Shown here in pieces: positions 1-8,929 of a stretch of DNA of 64,000 nt. Source of the stretch: VBAS01 sp964444975 (GTDB lineage Bacteria; Bacteroidota; Bacteroidia; Chitinophagales; Chitinophagaceae); the NCBI GenBank assembly GCA_964444975.1, contig CAYUJD010000003.1, forward strand, positions 1 through 64,000. The letters are read 5' to 3'. How positions within the stretch are numbered: position 1 is the stretch's first letter; every line of letters begins with the position of its first letter. Below the pieces are notes generated by a model that saw only the letters and a program-made list of their open reading frames with translations, made no database searches and had not been told where the DNA came from. The position numbers and the translations under genes were made by a program.

Positions 1-673
1 TAAATTTTATCTCCTGGTTTAAACCGCTTCGCAAAATGATTACACTGTCTCCTTCCTTTTTCCCGGGTTTCATCCATAAATCATATTGATTCTCTTTCCA
101 GTTGTTTTCAGAAACTCCTGCTCCATAATAATTGCCAATATCTTCCCAGATCCATCCGGCAGGTATTTGAACAGATTCAAAAAAATTACTGAATGTTGTC
201 ACTGGTCCGTTAATGCTTTCAATCTTTTTTAATTTCATTGCTTCAGTTACATTTGAAAAAATAGTTTCGGGTTTAGTTATATTGTAACGCCAGCTTCCAA
301 GGGTAGGGTCACCATAACCTTTTATTGTAAGTTCTTCCATCAGAGGCGGCACTTTTGCTTTCCTTTTTACAAACTCCGTCTTATACCTGTACCCCTTCCC
401 CAGCAGCTCAAAAGCCGTCGCACTGGTAATTACTTTTTGCGTGGATGCCGGCGCCAGCCCGATGCGGGCATTTTTACTGAATACCACCTGGCCGGTAGCA
501 GCATCAATCACGTACAATGAACTGATGGCATATTTCAACTGGTTGTCTTTTTCAAAAACAGCAAATGCCTTTTGCAGTTTCTGACTTACGGTTTGTGCAG
601 CAGATATGCCTACCAGCAACAAGTATACTGCAACAAACAACCACTTCTTAATTGGAAATTGAACATTGAACAT
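1..673 (-). CDS. dacB: D-alanyl-D-alanine carboxypeptidase/endopeptidase, PBP4 class (3' end outside window)
   Basis: About 224 residues of the N-terminal part are visible; the gene runs off the left edge. The family (peptidase S13) trims peptidoglycan stem peptides in the periplasm. The sequence shows a hydrophobic signal (WLFVAVYLLLVGISAA), then the nucleophile motif STQK at residues 77-80 in the usual context APASTQK, and the class-typical stretch WEDIGNYYGAG near residue 176. I chose ATG at 673-671; it lies inside a run of ATTGAACATT-like repeats, so the first residues (MFNVQF) are read from repeat DNA and the original start may have been nearer to KKWLF. It is transcribed divergently from cinA. 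Confidence 0.9.
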   Translation of the reverse strand, partial: MFNVQFPIKKWLFVAVYLLLVGISAAQTVSQKLQKAFAVFEKDNQLKYAISSLYVIDAATGQVVFSKNARIGLAPASTQKVITSATAFELLGKGYRYKTEFVKRKAKVPPLMEELTIKGYGDPTLGSWRYNITKPETIFSNVTEAMKLKKIESINGPVTTFSNFFESVQIPAGWIWEDIGNYYGAGVSENNWKENQYDLWMKPGKKEGDSVIILRSGLNQEIKF

Positions 674-689
674 TGAATATTGAACATTT
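658..689. repeat. TTGAACATT short tandem repeat
   Basis: Four imperfect copies of a 7-10 base unit (TTGAACA, TTGAACA, TTGAATA, TTGAACA) lie across the 5' end of the carboxypeptidase gene. The same style of simple repeated phrase occurs between other genes in this window. Confidence 0.6.
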
Positions 690-713
690 AATTATTCAAA
701 TTTACTCATCTCC

Positions 714-721
714 TACCTTTG
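714..721 (+). promoter_or_regulatory. Bacteroidota -7 element TACCTTTG of cinA
   Basis: TACCTTTG matches the TAnnTTTG consensus exactly and ends six bases before the GTG start preferred for cinA. With that spacing the transcript would begin at or just before the start codon, giving a nearly leaderless mRNA. Confidence 0.6.
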
Positions 722-727
722 TTAGCT

Positions 728-1981
728 GTGAAACAAATCAATGCCTCCATCATCACCATCGGCGATGAACTGCTGATTGGCCAGACAGTTGACACCAACA
801 GCGCCTGGATGGCCCGGGAGCTGAACAAGATTGGTATCTGGGTAAAACGAAAAGTGGCGGTTGGCGATGTGTGGGATGACATCCGCAAAGCACTGGATGA
901 TGAAAGTGAGTCGTCAGACATCCTACTCATCACCGGCGGGTTGGGTCCTACCGGTGACGATATTACCAAACCGCTGCTGTGCCAATATTTCGGTGGCAGG
1001 CTGGTGGTAAATGAACGGGTGCTGGAGCATGTAAAAAATATTTTCATCAAACTGAACCGGCCACTGCTGGAAAGAAACCTGAAACAGGCCGAAGTGCCGG
1101 ATGTGTGTACTGTTTTATTCAACGAAAGAGGCACGGCGCCCGGCATGATGTTTCAGAAAAACGGGAAGCTTTACTTTTCACTGCCCGGCGTGCCATACGA
1201 AATGAAGGGTTTGATGACGAGTGAAGTTCTTCCCCGCCTGCAAAAAGATTTTACACTACCAGCGTTGGTTCATAAAACGATTTTCACGGCCGGGCAGGGC
1301 GAAAGTTTTATTGCAGAAAAAATAAAGGATTTTGAAAGCTCGCTGCCGCCAAACATAAAACTTGCTTACCTGCCTGCCTACGGAATGGTGCGGCTGCGGC
1401 TGACTGCAAAAGGCGATATCATGAGCAGCGTGGAAGCTGAACTGGCTCCTTACTTCAACCAGCTGAAAGAACTGGTAAAAGACATTATGGTGAGTGATGA
1501 AGATGAAGGGCTGGAAATTGTAATTGGGAAAATATTGAAATCAAAGGGCAAAACGCTTGCCACAGCCGAAAGCTGCACCGGGGGTTATATTGCTCATCTC
1601 ATCACTTCGGTGGCGGGTTCATCATATTATTTCAAGGGCAGCGTGGTGAGTTATGCCAACGAAGTGAAAGAAAATATTCTTGGCGTTTCTCCCGGTACGC
1701 TGCAAACGGTGGGCGCAGTAAGCGAAGAAACGGTAAGGCAGATGGTGAAAGGAGTGATTGAAAAACTGCATGTGGATTTTGCCGTAGCCACATCGGGCAT
1801 TATGGGCCCCGATGGCGGCACACCCGAAAAACCCGTAGGCACCGTGTGGATTGCAGCCGGGAATAAAGAGAAAACGGAAACGGCAAAATTGTTTTTCCGG
1901 TTTGACCGGGAGCGAAATATTGAACTGACTGCACACGCAGCTCTGAATCTTTTAAGAAAATTTATTCTTGCTAACAGTTGA
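728..1981 (+). CDS. cinA: CinA family protein (nucleotide pyrophosphatase / NMN amidohydrolase type)
   Basis: This is a full-length two-domain CinA of 417 residues. The N-terminal MoCF-like domain (about residues 4-170) contains ITIGDELLIGQ and TGGLGPTGDD. The C-terminal CinA/PncC amidase domain (about 260-415) contains ATAESCTGG and ATSGIMGPDGG. Family members remove damaged pyridine nucleotides (ADP-ribose cleavage, NMN deamidation). The frame is open from a TTG at 719, but GTG at 728 gives MKQINASIITIG, the usual family N-terminus, and the TACCTTTG element overlaps the earlier TTG, so I prefer 728. A hairpin at 2023-2042 follows the gene. Confidence 0.93.
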   Translation: MKQINASIITIGDELLIGQTVDTNSAWMARELNKIGIWVKRKVAVGDVWDDIRKALDDESESSDILLITGGLGPTGDDITKPLLCQYFGGRLVVNERVLEHVKNIFIKLNRPLLERNLKQAEVPDVCTVLFNERGTAPGMMFQKNGKLYFSLPGVPYEMKGLMTSEVLPRLQKDFTLPALVHKTIFTAGQGESFIAEKIKDFESSLPPNIKLAYLPAYGMVRLRLTAKGDIMSSVEAELAPYFNQLKELVKDIMVSDEDEGLEIVIGKILKSKGKTLATAESCTGGYIAHLITSVAGSSYYFKGSVVSYANEVKENILGVSPGTLQTVGAVSEETVRQMVKGVIEKLHVDFAVATSGIMGPDGGTPEKPVGTVWIAAGNKEKTETAKLFFRFDRERNIELTAHAALNLLRKFILANS

Positions 1982-2004
1982 TCGGGTTGTAAAGTCTAAA
2001 TCAT

Positions 2005-2012
2005 TACCTTTG
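2005..2012 (+). promoter_or_regulatory. -7 element TACCTTTG upstream of the E2 gene
   Basis: This is an exact TAnnTTTG match 120 bases before the E2 start. It would give a 5' leader of about 115 nt that contains the hairpin at 2023-2042. Confidence 0.45.
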
Positions 2013-2022
2013 ACCGCAGCTT

Positions 2023-2042
2023 CATACCGGCTTCACGGTATG
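2023..2042. terminator. hairpin between cinA and the E2 gene
   Basis: CATACCG-GCTTCA-CGGTATG is a perfect 7-bp stem with a 6-base loop. There is no T run, so it may be a weak terminator of cinA or a structure in the leader of the next transcript. Confidence 0.35.
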
Positions 2043-2131
2043 ATATTTATGCCACGCAGAAACAGTGGGCACTGAAGAAAATAGATAAGAATTGTTAATA
2101 AGGAATAAGAAATCTAAATCATCAATCAATC

Positions 2132-3514
2132 ATGGCCATTGTTGATCTCGTTATGCCGAAAATGGGCGAAAGCATTATGGAAGCCACTATACTGAAGTGG
2201 CACAAGCAACCCGGCGATAAAGTGCAAATGGATGAAACCGTATTGGAAATTGCCACCGACAAAGTGGACAGCGAAGTGCCCAGCACTGCTGCTGGCGTGC
2301 TTACCGAAATATTATACAACGTAAACGATGTGGTGCCCGTGGGCTCAGTGATTGCAAGAATAAAAACCGGTGCAGAAGAGCCGGTGAGTGTTTCCTCGGG
2401 ACCACCACCCAAGGCACAGGAGACAAAGTACAAGGTACAGGAAGCTGAAGTGACGGAAACAATTTATTCCCAACCTACGACCCCAAACCTGAAACTTCAC
2501 TCGGGAAACGGCGCAGGCAATCGTTTTTATTCGCCCCTTGTATTGAACATTGCAGCCAGTGAAGGAGTAAGTATGGCTGAACTTGAAAATATTCCCGGCA
2601 CAGGTAACGAAGGGCGGGTGACAAAGAAAGACATTTTGCAGTATGTGAGTGAGAAGAAGACAGGAGCCGGGAGTCAGAAACCGGGAGTCATTGGTCGGGA
2701 GTCGTTAGTTGAAAGTCGCGAAGAAGTTCCAGATAAAAGAGAAAGTTCATCACTCATCACGCACGACTCACGACCCGATAGCTATCGGGTCACGACATAC
2801 ACCGGCAATGTGGAGATTATTGAAATGGACCGGATGCGCAAGCTGATAGCAGAGCACATGGTACGCAGCAAACACACCAGCCCGCATGTGACCAGCTTTA
2901 CCGAAGCCGATGTGACCAGCCTGGTGATGTGGCGGGAGAAAGTGAAAAAGGATTTTGAAAAACGTGAAGGAACAAAAATTACTTTCACGCCCCTGTTTAT
3001 TGAAGCCATTGTTCGCTGTATAAAAAAATTCCCGCTGGTCAACTGCTCGCTGGATGGCGATAAAATAATTATCAGGAAAGACATCCATATCGGCATGGCT
3101 ACCGCCTTGCCCAGCGGCAACCTGATTGTGCCCGTCATCAGAAATGCCGATCAGCTGAACCTGGTGGGGCTCACCAAACAGGTGAACATGCTGGCCGAAA
3201 ATGCACGCAACAATAAACTGCGGCCCGAAGATACCCAGGGTGGCACATTTACCTTAACCAATGTGGGTACCTTCGGCAGCCTGATGGGTACACCCATCAT
3301 CAATCAGCCACAGGTAGCCATACTGGCTGTTGGCGCCATCAAAAAACGCCCCGTAGTAGTAGAAACTGCCGCCGGCGACAGCATTGCCATCCGCCACATG
3401 ATGTATTTAAGCATGAGTTACGACCACCGAATTGTTGACGGCAGCCTGGGCGCCACTTTCCTTACCGCGGTGGCAAAAGAACTGGAAAATTTTAATGGGG
3501 AGAGGGAATACTAA
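2132..3514 (+). CDS. 2-oxo acid dehydrogenase complex E2, dihydrolipoamide acyltransferase
   Basis: The E2 core enzyme transfers acyl groups from lipoamide to CoA. It has 460 residues: a lipoyl domain (1-76) with the lipoylated lysine K44 in ATDKVDSEVP, a peripheral-subunit binding domain (about 131-175, YSPLVLNIAASEGVS...GRVTKKDIL), and a catalytic CAT domain (about 225-455) ending in the active-site motif DHRIVDG (H432, D436). Substrate (pyruvate, 2-oxoglutarate or branched-chain) cannot be told, since no E1 or E3 gene is nearby. Both linkers are odd: they are encoded by DNA that looks like the intergenic repeat phrases of this genome (2415-2510 and 2655-2800, including CCCGATAGCTATCGGG). 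That suggests repeat insertions tolerated in flexible linkers. Confidence 0.94.
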   Translation: MAIVDLVMPKMGESIMEATILKWHKQPGDKVQMDETVLEIATDKVDSEVPSTAAGVLTEILYNVNDVVPVGSVIARIKTGAEEPVSVSSGPPPKAQETKYKVQEAEVTETIYSQPTTPNLKLHSGNGAGNRFYSPLVLNIAASEGVSMAELENIPGTGNEGRVTKKDILQYVSEKKTGAGSQKPGVIGRESLVESREEVPDKRESSSLITHDSRPDSYRVTTYTGNVEIIEMDRMRKLIAEHMVRSKHTSPHVTSFTEADVTSLVMWREKVKKDFEKREGTKITFTPLFIEAIVRCIKKFPLVNCSLDGDKIIIRKDIHIGMATALPSGNLIVPVIRNADQLNLVGLTKQVNMLAENARNNKLRPEDTQGGTFTLTNVGTFGSLMGTPIINQPQVAILAVGAIKKRPVVVETAAGDSIAIRHMMYLSMSYDHRIVDGSLGATFLTAVAKELENFNGEREY

Positions 3515-3531
3515 TTACCGGTTTTGGTCTG

Positions 3532-4053
3532 CTAATTTGCAGGAGGGCCGTAGGTTTTGTTTTCAAATCGCATCTGCTTCCCTTTTTTTGTGACAATGTA
3601 AAGGTTGTCGTACTCTGAGTCCGGCAGGTTGCCGGGCACTTTAACGACCCCGCAAAGTTTGTTTACAATATCATCCACCGTGTTGGAATGACCGACAATC
3701 AAAACATTGCCCTGATTTATTGCTTTGAGCTTTTGAATAAAAAAGTCTAGCGAATCTTTGGAATTGTACAGCTCTATTTTTGTTGTGCCCAATAAATTAT
3801 TCAGCGGCTGGGCGGTGGATATTGTTCTGATTGTATTGGTGGAAAAAATGTAATGGATATTTTTATTCTTCAGTTCATCTCTCAATTCAATGGCTCTTGC
3901 TTTGCCGGCGGCCGATAGCGGCGGATCATCAGGAGTGAACATGACCGTGCCGGGTGAAGCCGTTGCTTTTTCTGCATGCCGTACTATAAAATACTTCACC
4001 GTGCTGCAGCCGGAAAAAAACATGATGAACAGGTACAGGTAAAAATTAGTCAT
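3532..4053 (-). CDS. histidine phosphatase superfamily lipoprotein
   Basis: This is a 173-residue exported protein. A short hydrophobic N-terminus ends in the lipobox FFSGC (C16), so it is probably a lipoprotein. The phosphatase fold is shown by VRHAEK (R25, H26, the phospho-accepting histidine), an arginine in STNTIRTIS (R76), and the second histidine in LIVGHSNT (H122). Similar Bacteroidota proteins are annotated as phosphoglycerate-mutase-like or SixA-like phosphatases; the substrate is unknown. It converges with the E2 gene with only 17 bases between the stop codons. Confidence 0.88.
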   Translation of the reverse strand: MTNFYLYLFIMFFSGCSTVKYFIVRHAEKATASPGTVMFTPDDPPLSAAGKARAIELRDELKNKNIHYIFSTNTIRTISTAQPLNNLLGTTKIELYNSKDSLDFFIQKLKAINQGNVLIVGHSNTVDDIVNKLCGVVKVPGNLPDSEYDNLYIVTKKGKQMRFENKTYGPPAN

Positions 4054-4143
4054 AGATATTTTTTTAACAGGCCTAAGGTAAACTTACTTTTTTATTCTGC
4101 TGTCTTTTTTATAATTTACAGAAACTAACCCCATACTGACAAT

Positions 4144-4863
4144 ATGAAAACATTATCCGAAACCTGGTTTGCCGAAGGCTATATTGATTTTGAACTGAAA
4201 AAATACACGCTGCTGGCCTACCTGCAGGAAGTGAACCGTTACTTTAACGAAAGCAAACTGTACCCGCAACTCAGTGATGTCATTTTTCATTACAACAACC
4301 TGGTGGCATTCCGGGAAAATAAAAAATTTCTGCAGGAGCATTTTCCCAAAAAACTTACAGGCATACAGCTTGAAAAGCTGCAGTTGCTCTACCAGCAGAT
4401 GATAGAAGATGATGAGCTGATGCAGGAGCTGGAAGAAATAATCAACTTCTCAACTACCCGGATAAAAAATACCATCTGCAGCGGCGTGGAGATTTATGAA
4501 CTGGTGGAAGAAAAAATTATCATTGCCCCGGTGGGCATTGTCCCGCTCGATACTCAGGAAGGTTATTTCTTTTTAAATACCATGGCACACAAGCAGACCC
4601 TGGTTTACCACTACCGGCTTTCCTTTTTTGAAAAACATGATGAAAAATACCGCAGCATGAAGACAGCCTATGTAAACAGCTGGGATAAAAATTTTATCAA
4701 CACGTTTGAAAGCATCAAAAGCGAACTGATAAAATACCGCACCCAGCTGCCCAACCCGGCTGTCTATTCCATCGAAATTGAACTGAGCTTCCCGGTGGAA
4801 GAAACACTGCTGCCCGTAGCAAAAAGAAGCCTGGTGAAGTACATCAGTGCACAAGCGGCGTAG
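4144..4863 (+). CDS. conserved hypothetical cytoplasmic protein
   Basis: I do not recognise a domain in this 239-residue protein. It has no signal peptide or membrane segment. The first half (about 15-110) is strongly helical and acidic (QQMIEDDELMQELEEIINF), and the second half looks like mixed alpha/beta (KIIIAPVGIVPLD, VYSIEIELSFPV). Codon use resembles its neighbours and the reading frame is clean, so it is a real gene. It stands alone between a convergent phosphatase and peptidase gene. A TATAATTTAC stretch about 35 bases upstream of the start may be its -7 region. Confidence 0.8.
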   Translation: MKTLSETWFAEGYIDFELKKYTLLAYLQEVNRYFNESKLYPQLSDVIFHYNNLVAFRENKKFLQEHFPKKLTGIQLEKLQLLYQQMIEDDELMQELEEIINFSTTRIKNTICSGVEIYELVEEKIIIAPVGIVPLDTQEGYFFLNTMAHKQTLVYHYRLSFFEKHDEKYRSMKTAYVNSWDKNFINTFESIKSELIKYRTQLPNPAVYSIEIELSFPVEETLLPVAKRSLVKYISAQAA

Positions 4864-4941
4864 TTGGTTGATTGGTTGATTGGTTAAAGCGGAATCTTAT
4901 TAATGGACACTGATTAACTGATCAACTGTTTACCTGATTAA
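4864..4941. repeat. phrase-like intergenic repeats
   Basis: Two runs of near-identical words, GTTGATTG x2-3 (4865-4886) and CTGATTAACTGATCAACTG...CTGATTAACTA (4908-4943), fill the gap between two convergent genes and touch the stop codon of the peptidase gene. Confidence 0.55.
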
Positions 4942-7900
4942 CTAATCCAGTTCCAGTCCCCAGTCCTTCCCTTTCTTCACTGCCGGCACACCCTCAGTAA
5001 TCCATTTCGGCGGAGCTTCATTTTTCAGCAACCAGTCGAAGAACTGCTGTTGCCGGGTTTGGATATCCTTTCGGTTTTTTCTTTCCACAAGATTATGCGC
5101 TTCGCCATTGTAATTCAGCAGCCACACTTTTTTGCCCAGTCTTCGCATGGCAATAAACAATTCAATGCCCTGATACCAGGGCACAGCGCCATCGGCATCA
5201 TTATGCATTATCACCAGCGGCGTTGTCACTTTGGGTAAATGAAACAGCGGTGAGTTTTCGATATACAATTGCGGTTTTTGCCACAGTGTGGCGCCAATTC
5301 GGCTCTGGCTTTTTTCATATTGCCATTGACGGCTGATGCCACTCTCCCACCTGATGCCGCCATAGGCGCTGGTCATATTAGCCACAGGTGCGCCGGCCCA
5401 TGCAGCTTTAAAAAGTTTTGTCATAGTGATGAGCTGTGCCACCTGGATGCCGCCCCAGCTTTGCCCTTGTATGCCGATACGGGTGCTGTCAATGAATCCT
5501 TTTTTTACCAATGCCCTGGCACCGCTTACCACATGATTGTAACAATCACGTGCCGGGTGACCAACGCCATAATGAATGTCGGGAGCAAAGACTACATACC
5601 CGCGGCTGACAAAAAATGAAATATTCAGTCTGCTTGGCGTGGGTGAAGGTGGCTGATACTGGTGCAGATCTTCACTCAGCGTTTCATAGAAATAGCATAT
5701 GAGCGGGTATTTTTTCCTGGGGTCAAAATTTTCGGGTTTGTACAAGATACCTTCCACCTCTTTACCATTATATGCTTTCCATTTGAAAAGTTCTGCCGTG
5801 CCCCAGAGGTAATCTTTTTGCTGTGGGTTGAGGGAGGAGAGTTTTCTATCGCCATACGATATTTTCGTTTCATCCGAACCCATGCCTGGGAAGGCCCAGG
5901 TCATTCCAGCCACATATAAGTCAGGTGAATTCTCAAAGTTTTCTTTTGTATAAATAATATTATTCAGGTCTTTATTGCCAGCGGCCCTGATTTGTCCGAT
6001 TGAATATTTTTCTTCCCAATAAATATTTTTTAATGGCCCCTTTATCCCCCATGTCCAGATAACACTTAGTCCGGTGCCTTTGTTTCTTTCATTAAATCTC
6101 CGGGTAAGTATATCATCCAGATTCGTAAAAAACCTCTTTTGAGGGTCAAGTTGAACATACCGATAGCTAATTTTAGTTTTTCTGCCATCACCAGATGTTA
6201 TGTTTCTGATGCTCGCATGCACTGGTTCTATTGCCCACACATCATACCTGTCATAAATATAAACTACGGAATCCCCTTCATGCCATCCCATCACACCATA
6301 GGGCGGCGGGTAATCAGGATTATCGTATTCTTCATTCCACAGCGGCACTTTTATTCTGGCAGAAATATTTTTTGTTTTTTCGCCATCGTAGGCAAAATAG
6401 TGCCGTGCCTTGCGATCGTACCACATGATGTATTTGCCTGTGGGTGAAATGTATTGGGGTGTAATAAAGCCGTGCAGATCTTTCACCACAAGTTTTTTTG
6501 TGCCATCAGCAACATTTATTGCATAAATGTCTTTCAGTGTGCTGCCCTGCCACTGGCTTTCGATGCGCTTGCCGAAATCAGTCACGCCGACAAATGTTTC
6601 TCCATCGCCATCATTGGTCTGGTAAACGACAGGAATTTCTTTTGAACCCAGCTGTGTAATGGTATTTTCTTCCAGGTTGTACACAGCAAGAAAATTTTCC
6701 TGCAAATCACGCTGCAGCCGGTTGAGCTGTACGGTTTGCAGGTAATCATCTTTATAATGCCAGATGTCAAGCTTCACCAGGTCAATTTCCACCTGCGTGG
6801 TATCTTTTGGCGGTTGAATGGGTACCATGCCAAAGAATAAACGCCTGCCGCTCTTGCTGAAGCTTATATTACCGTATTCACTCACCGTCATACCGATTTT
6901 CATGCCCACAGAATTTTTATCAGCAACCATCACGGCTGTGTCCATGCCGTTTTTATAATACCAGAGTTTGTAAAACTTCTGCAGTTCTCCTGGTTTGGCA
7001 TCCCGTTCGGCAACAAATGCCAGTTGTGACCCATCATCCGAAAAAGCAAAGTTTTTAAAATCATTTCCTCCATGGCTGATGGTGTCAGCTTTCAGGTCAC
7101 TGAGGTTTAGTAAAACTACAGCCGCTTTGCCGAAAGAATCTTTTGCCTTTCGTGTGGTTTCAATAAGCAGCTTGGTTCCTTTTTTGTCAAAAAAATATTC
7201 ACTCACCAGCGGAAAGGTTTTTTCTTCGCCGGTCTGCAGGTTGCGCAGCACCAGGTCGGTACCCTCAGGTGTGGTTGTTGTACCTGCTTCATCGCCGTCG
7301 GCATCTGCATCATGAGTAAAGAGTGATGATAGTTGAGTGATGTTTTCGGATTGCCAATTGTCAAATGCTTCCTCATCTTTTTTCTTTTTCTTCTTCCCCG
7401 TTTCGGGTGGAGGCTGAGTCACGATTGCCAGCAAAGAATCAATCGTAAGCTGCAGGCTGTCCAGCACTTTTTTATTTGAAGAATCAGCGGCAGGTTGTTT
7501 TGGTTTCATGGGTTCCGGTTTTTTTTCAAGATGGTAAGCAGCCCAGCCAAATCCTTTTTCCGGTGTTTTATACGATTTTACTTTGGCCACTTTATACACA
7601 CTGTCTTTCCCGGCTTCCACCACGGCAAAAGAATCCTTCGGCATGTCATCCGGCTTTTTCTTTTTAATGCGGGCTTCACGGGTTTCTTTGTACAGCGGCC
7701 TGATTTTAAAAACAACAAAGCGGCTGTCTTCCGTAATTACCGCCTGGTAGCCTCTCGCCACCGTCTTTTTATACTTTGCATCCGAAGACTGAATCACCAG
7801 CTCATTATCGCCTTCCTGCACATGGATGGTGTACACCACCCATTTGCCGTCGTTGCTTATCATCCGTTCGCCGATGCTCTGCCAGCCGTCATACACGGCA

Positions 7901-7980
7901 TGGTCGAGCGGCTTCTTTTGAGCAGGTAAAAGGTGAACAGTAAAAAGCAAAAAAGCAAAAAGGAAAAGATGCTTGTTCAT
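4942..7980 (-). CDS. secreted S9 family peptidase (prolyl oligopeptidase type)
   Basis: This is a 1012-residue exported serine peptidase. The signal peptide is residues 1-20 (LFLFAFLLFTVHLLPAQ). Residues about 25-750 form the N-terminal WD40/PD40-like propeller region, with a lysine-rich insert near 200 (GKKKKKKDEE). The C-terminal alpha/beta hydrolase domain carries the triad: S841 in GQSWGG, an Asp in HNDADGAVPW (about D930), and H962 in GEAHNL. The family cleaves short peptides after proline or other residues in the periplasm. It is monocistronic, starts at ATG 7980, and has TTAAATGG/TTAAATGA phrase repeats just upstream. Confidence 0.93.
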   Translation of the reverse strand: MNKHLFLFAFLLFTVHLLPAQKKPLDHAVYDGWQSIGERMISNDGKWVVYTIHVQEGDNELVIQSSDAKYKKTVARGYQAVITEDSRFVVFKIRPLYKETREARIKKKKPDDMPKDSFAVVEAGKDSVYKVAKVKSYKTPEKGFGWAAYHLEKKPEPMKPKQPAADSSNKKVLDSLQLTIDSLLAIVTQPPPETGKKKKKKDEEAFDNWQSENITQLSSLFTHDADADGDEAGTTTTPEGTDLVLRNLQTGEEKTFPLVSEYFFDKKGTKLLIETTRKAKDSFGKAAVVLLNLSDLKADTISHGGNDFKNFAFSDDGSQLAFVAERDAKPGELQKFYKLWYYKNGMDTAVMVADKNSVGMKIGMTVSEYGNISFSKSGRRLFFGMVPIQPPKDTTQVEIDLVKLDIWHYKDDYLQTVQLNRLQRDLQENFLAVYNLEENTITQLGSKEIPVVYQTNDGDGETFVGVTDFGKRIESQWQGSTLKDIYAINVADGTKKLVVKDLHGFITPQYISPTGKYIMWYDRKARHYFAYDGEKTKNISARIKVPLWNEEYDNPDYPPPYGVMGWHEGDSVVYIYDRYDVWAIEPVHASIRNITSGDGRKTKISYRYVQLDPQKRFFTNLDDILTRRFNERNKGTGLSVIWTWGIKGPLKNIYWEEKYSIGQIRAAGNKDLNNIIYTKENFENSPDLYVAGMTWAFPGMGSDETKISYGDRKLSSLNPQQKDYLWGTAELFKWKAYNGKEVEGILYKPENFDPRKKYPLICYFYETLSEDLHQYQPPSPTPSRLNISFFVSRGYVVFAPDIHYGVGHPARDCYNHVVSGARALVKKGFIDSTRIGIQGQSWGGIQVAQLITMTKLFKAAWAGAPVANMTSAYGGIRWESGISRQWQYEKSQSRIGATLWQKPQLYIENSPLFHLPKVTTPLVIMHNDADGAVPWYQGIELFIAMRRLGKKVWLLNYNGEAHNLVERKNRKDIQTRQQQFFDWLLKNEAPPKWITEGVPAVKKGKDWGLELD

Positions 7981-8062
7981 TGTGTGAGAGTTTAATTGCA
8001 GATGACTAAAAGGCTAAATGGTTAAATGATAGTTTGTGTTTAAAGTTATGAAAAAGCAGTTT

Positions 8063-8929
8063 CTAATTTGGCTTCACTCCTGTAACAAGGCCATACAACC
8101 ACAATCCTTTTTGCATTCCGAGGTACTGGTATTTACATGCATCAATATTTTTTTTCTGCAAATCGGTGGCGTGGTTGCTGAAGGTGATTGTCTTCCACAA
8201 CAAATAAAGCCGGGCAAGAAAATAAATGCGGTACAACCGGCGTGATGAATGAGCCGTGAATTTTGAAATATTGCTGAAGGAAACATTTTTAAATCCAGCT
8301 CCCTTCATCAATTGCTGAAACCGGTGCGGAGTTTCCAGGTAATTCACCCGCCAGCCATCGAGCCAGCGGCGGATGACAGGCTGCTCATTGTTTTTAGAAT
8401 CCGTTACAAAACCATCCGCAATCACCAGGCGGCCGCCGGGTTTCAGCAGGCGAAAGGCTTCTTTGATGAACAGCTCTTTGTCATCCGCATAGCAAACGCT
8501 TTCGCATCCCCATACCACATTAAAACTTTCATCCGGAAAAGTAGTGGCGGAATAATTCATAACCATAAACTCAACCTTATCCTCAACCCCTCTTTTTACT
8601 GCCAGCTCCTTTGCTTTGCTGATTTGTTTTTCACTCAGGCTGATGCCTGTCACCTGGCACCCGGTTTTTTCAACCAAAAAAAAACAGCTGCCACCGATAC
8701 CACAGCCGGCATCCAGCACTTTATCGGCAGATTTGATTTGCGCAGCGTCCCTCATCACTTCATTCATACGCCGCAGCGATTGCGGAAAGCTTTTCACCAT
8801 TTCATCCCAATAGCCATAATGGATGGCCATGCTGTTGTCGAGATCCCAGCTGTCTTTGTAAGCATTTTCCGTGCTGTGGTAATAATCAATGATGTCCCGG
8901 TGGTATTTACTCCGCTGCATGACGTGCAA
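8063..8929 (-). CDS. class I SAM-dependent methyltransferase
   Basis: The Rossmann-type methyltransferase domain is shown by motif I VLDAGCGIGG (residues 71-80), NVVWGCESVCY (about 140-150) and the post-III strand RLLKPGGRLVIADG. The N-terminal stretch IDYYHSTENAYKDSW...SMAIHYGYWD resembles the family that includes sterol/tocopherol and glycine/sarcosine methyltransferases. The acceptor is unknown. The start overlaps the end of the upstream EamA gene by 23 bases (14 if the Met at codon 4 is used), so the two are co-transcribed. Confidence 0.9.
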   Translation of the reverse strand: MHVMQRSKYHRDIIDYYHSTENAYKDSWDLDNSMAIHYGYWDEMVKSFPQSLRRMNEVMRDAAQIKSADKVLDAGCGIGGSCFFLVEKTGCQVTGISLSEKQISKAKELAVKRGVEDKVEFMVMNYSATTFPDESFNVVWGCESVCYADDKELFIKEAFRLLKPGGRLVIADGFVTDSKNNEQPVIRRWLDGWRVNYLETPHRFQQLMKGAGFKNVSFSNISKFTAHSSRRLYRIYFLARLYLLWKTITFSNHATDLQKKNIDACKYQYLGMQKGLWLYGLVTGVKPN

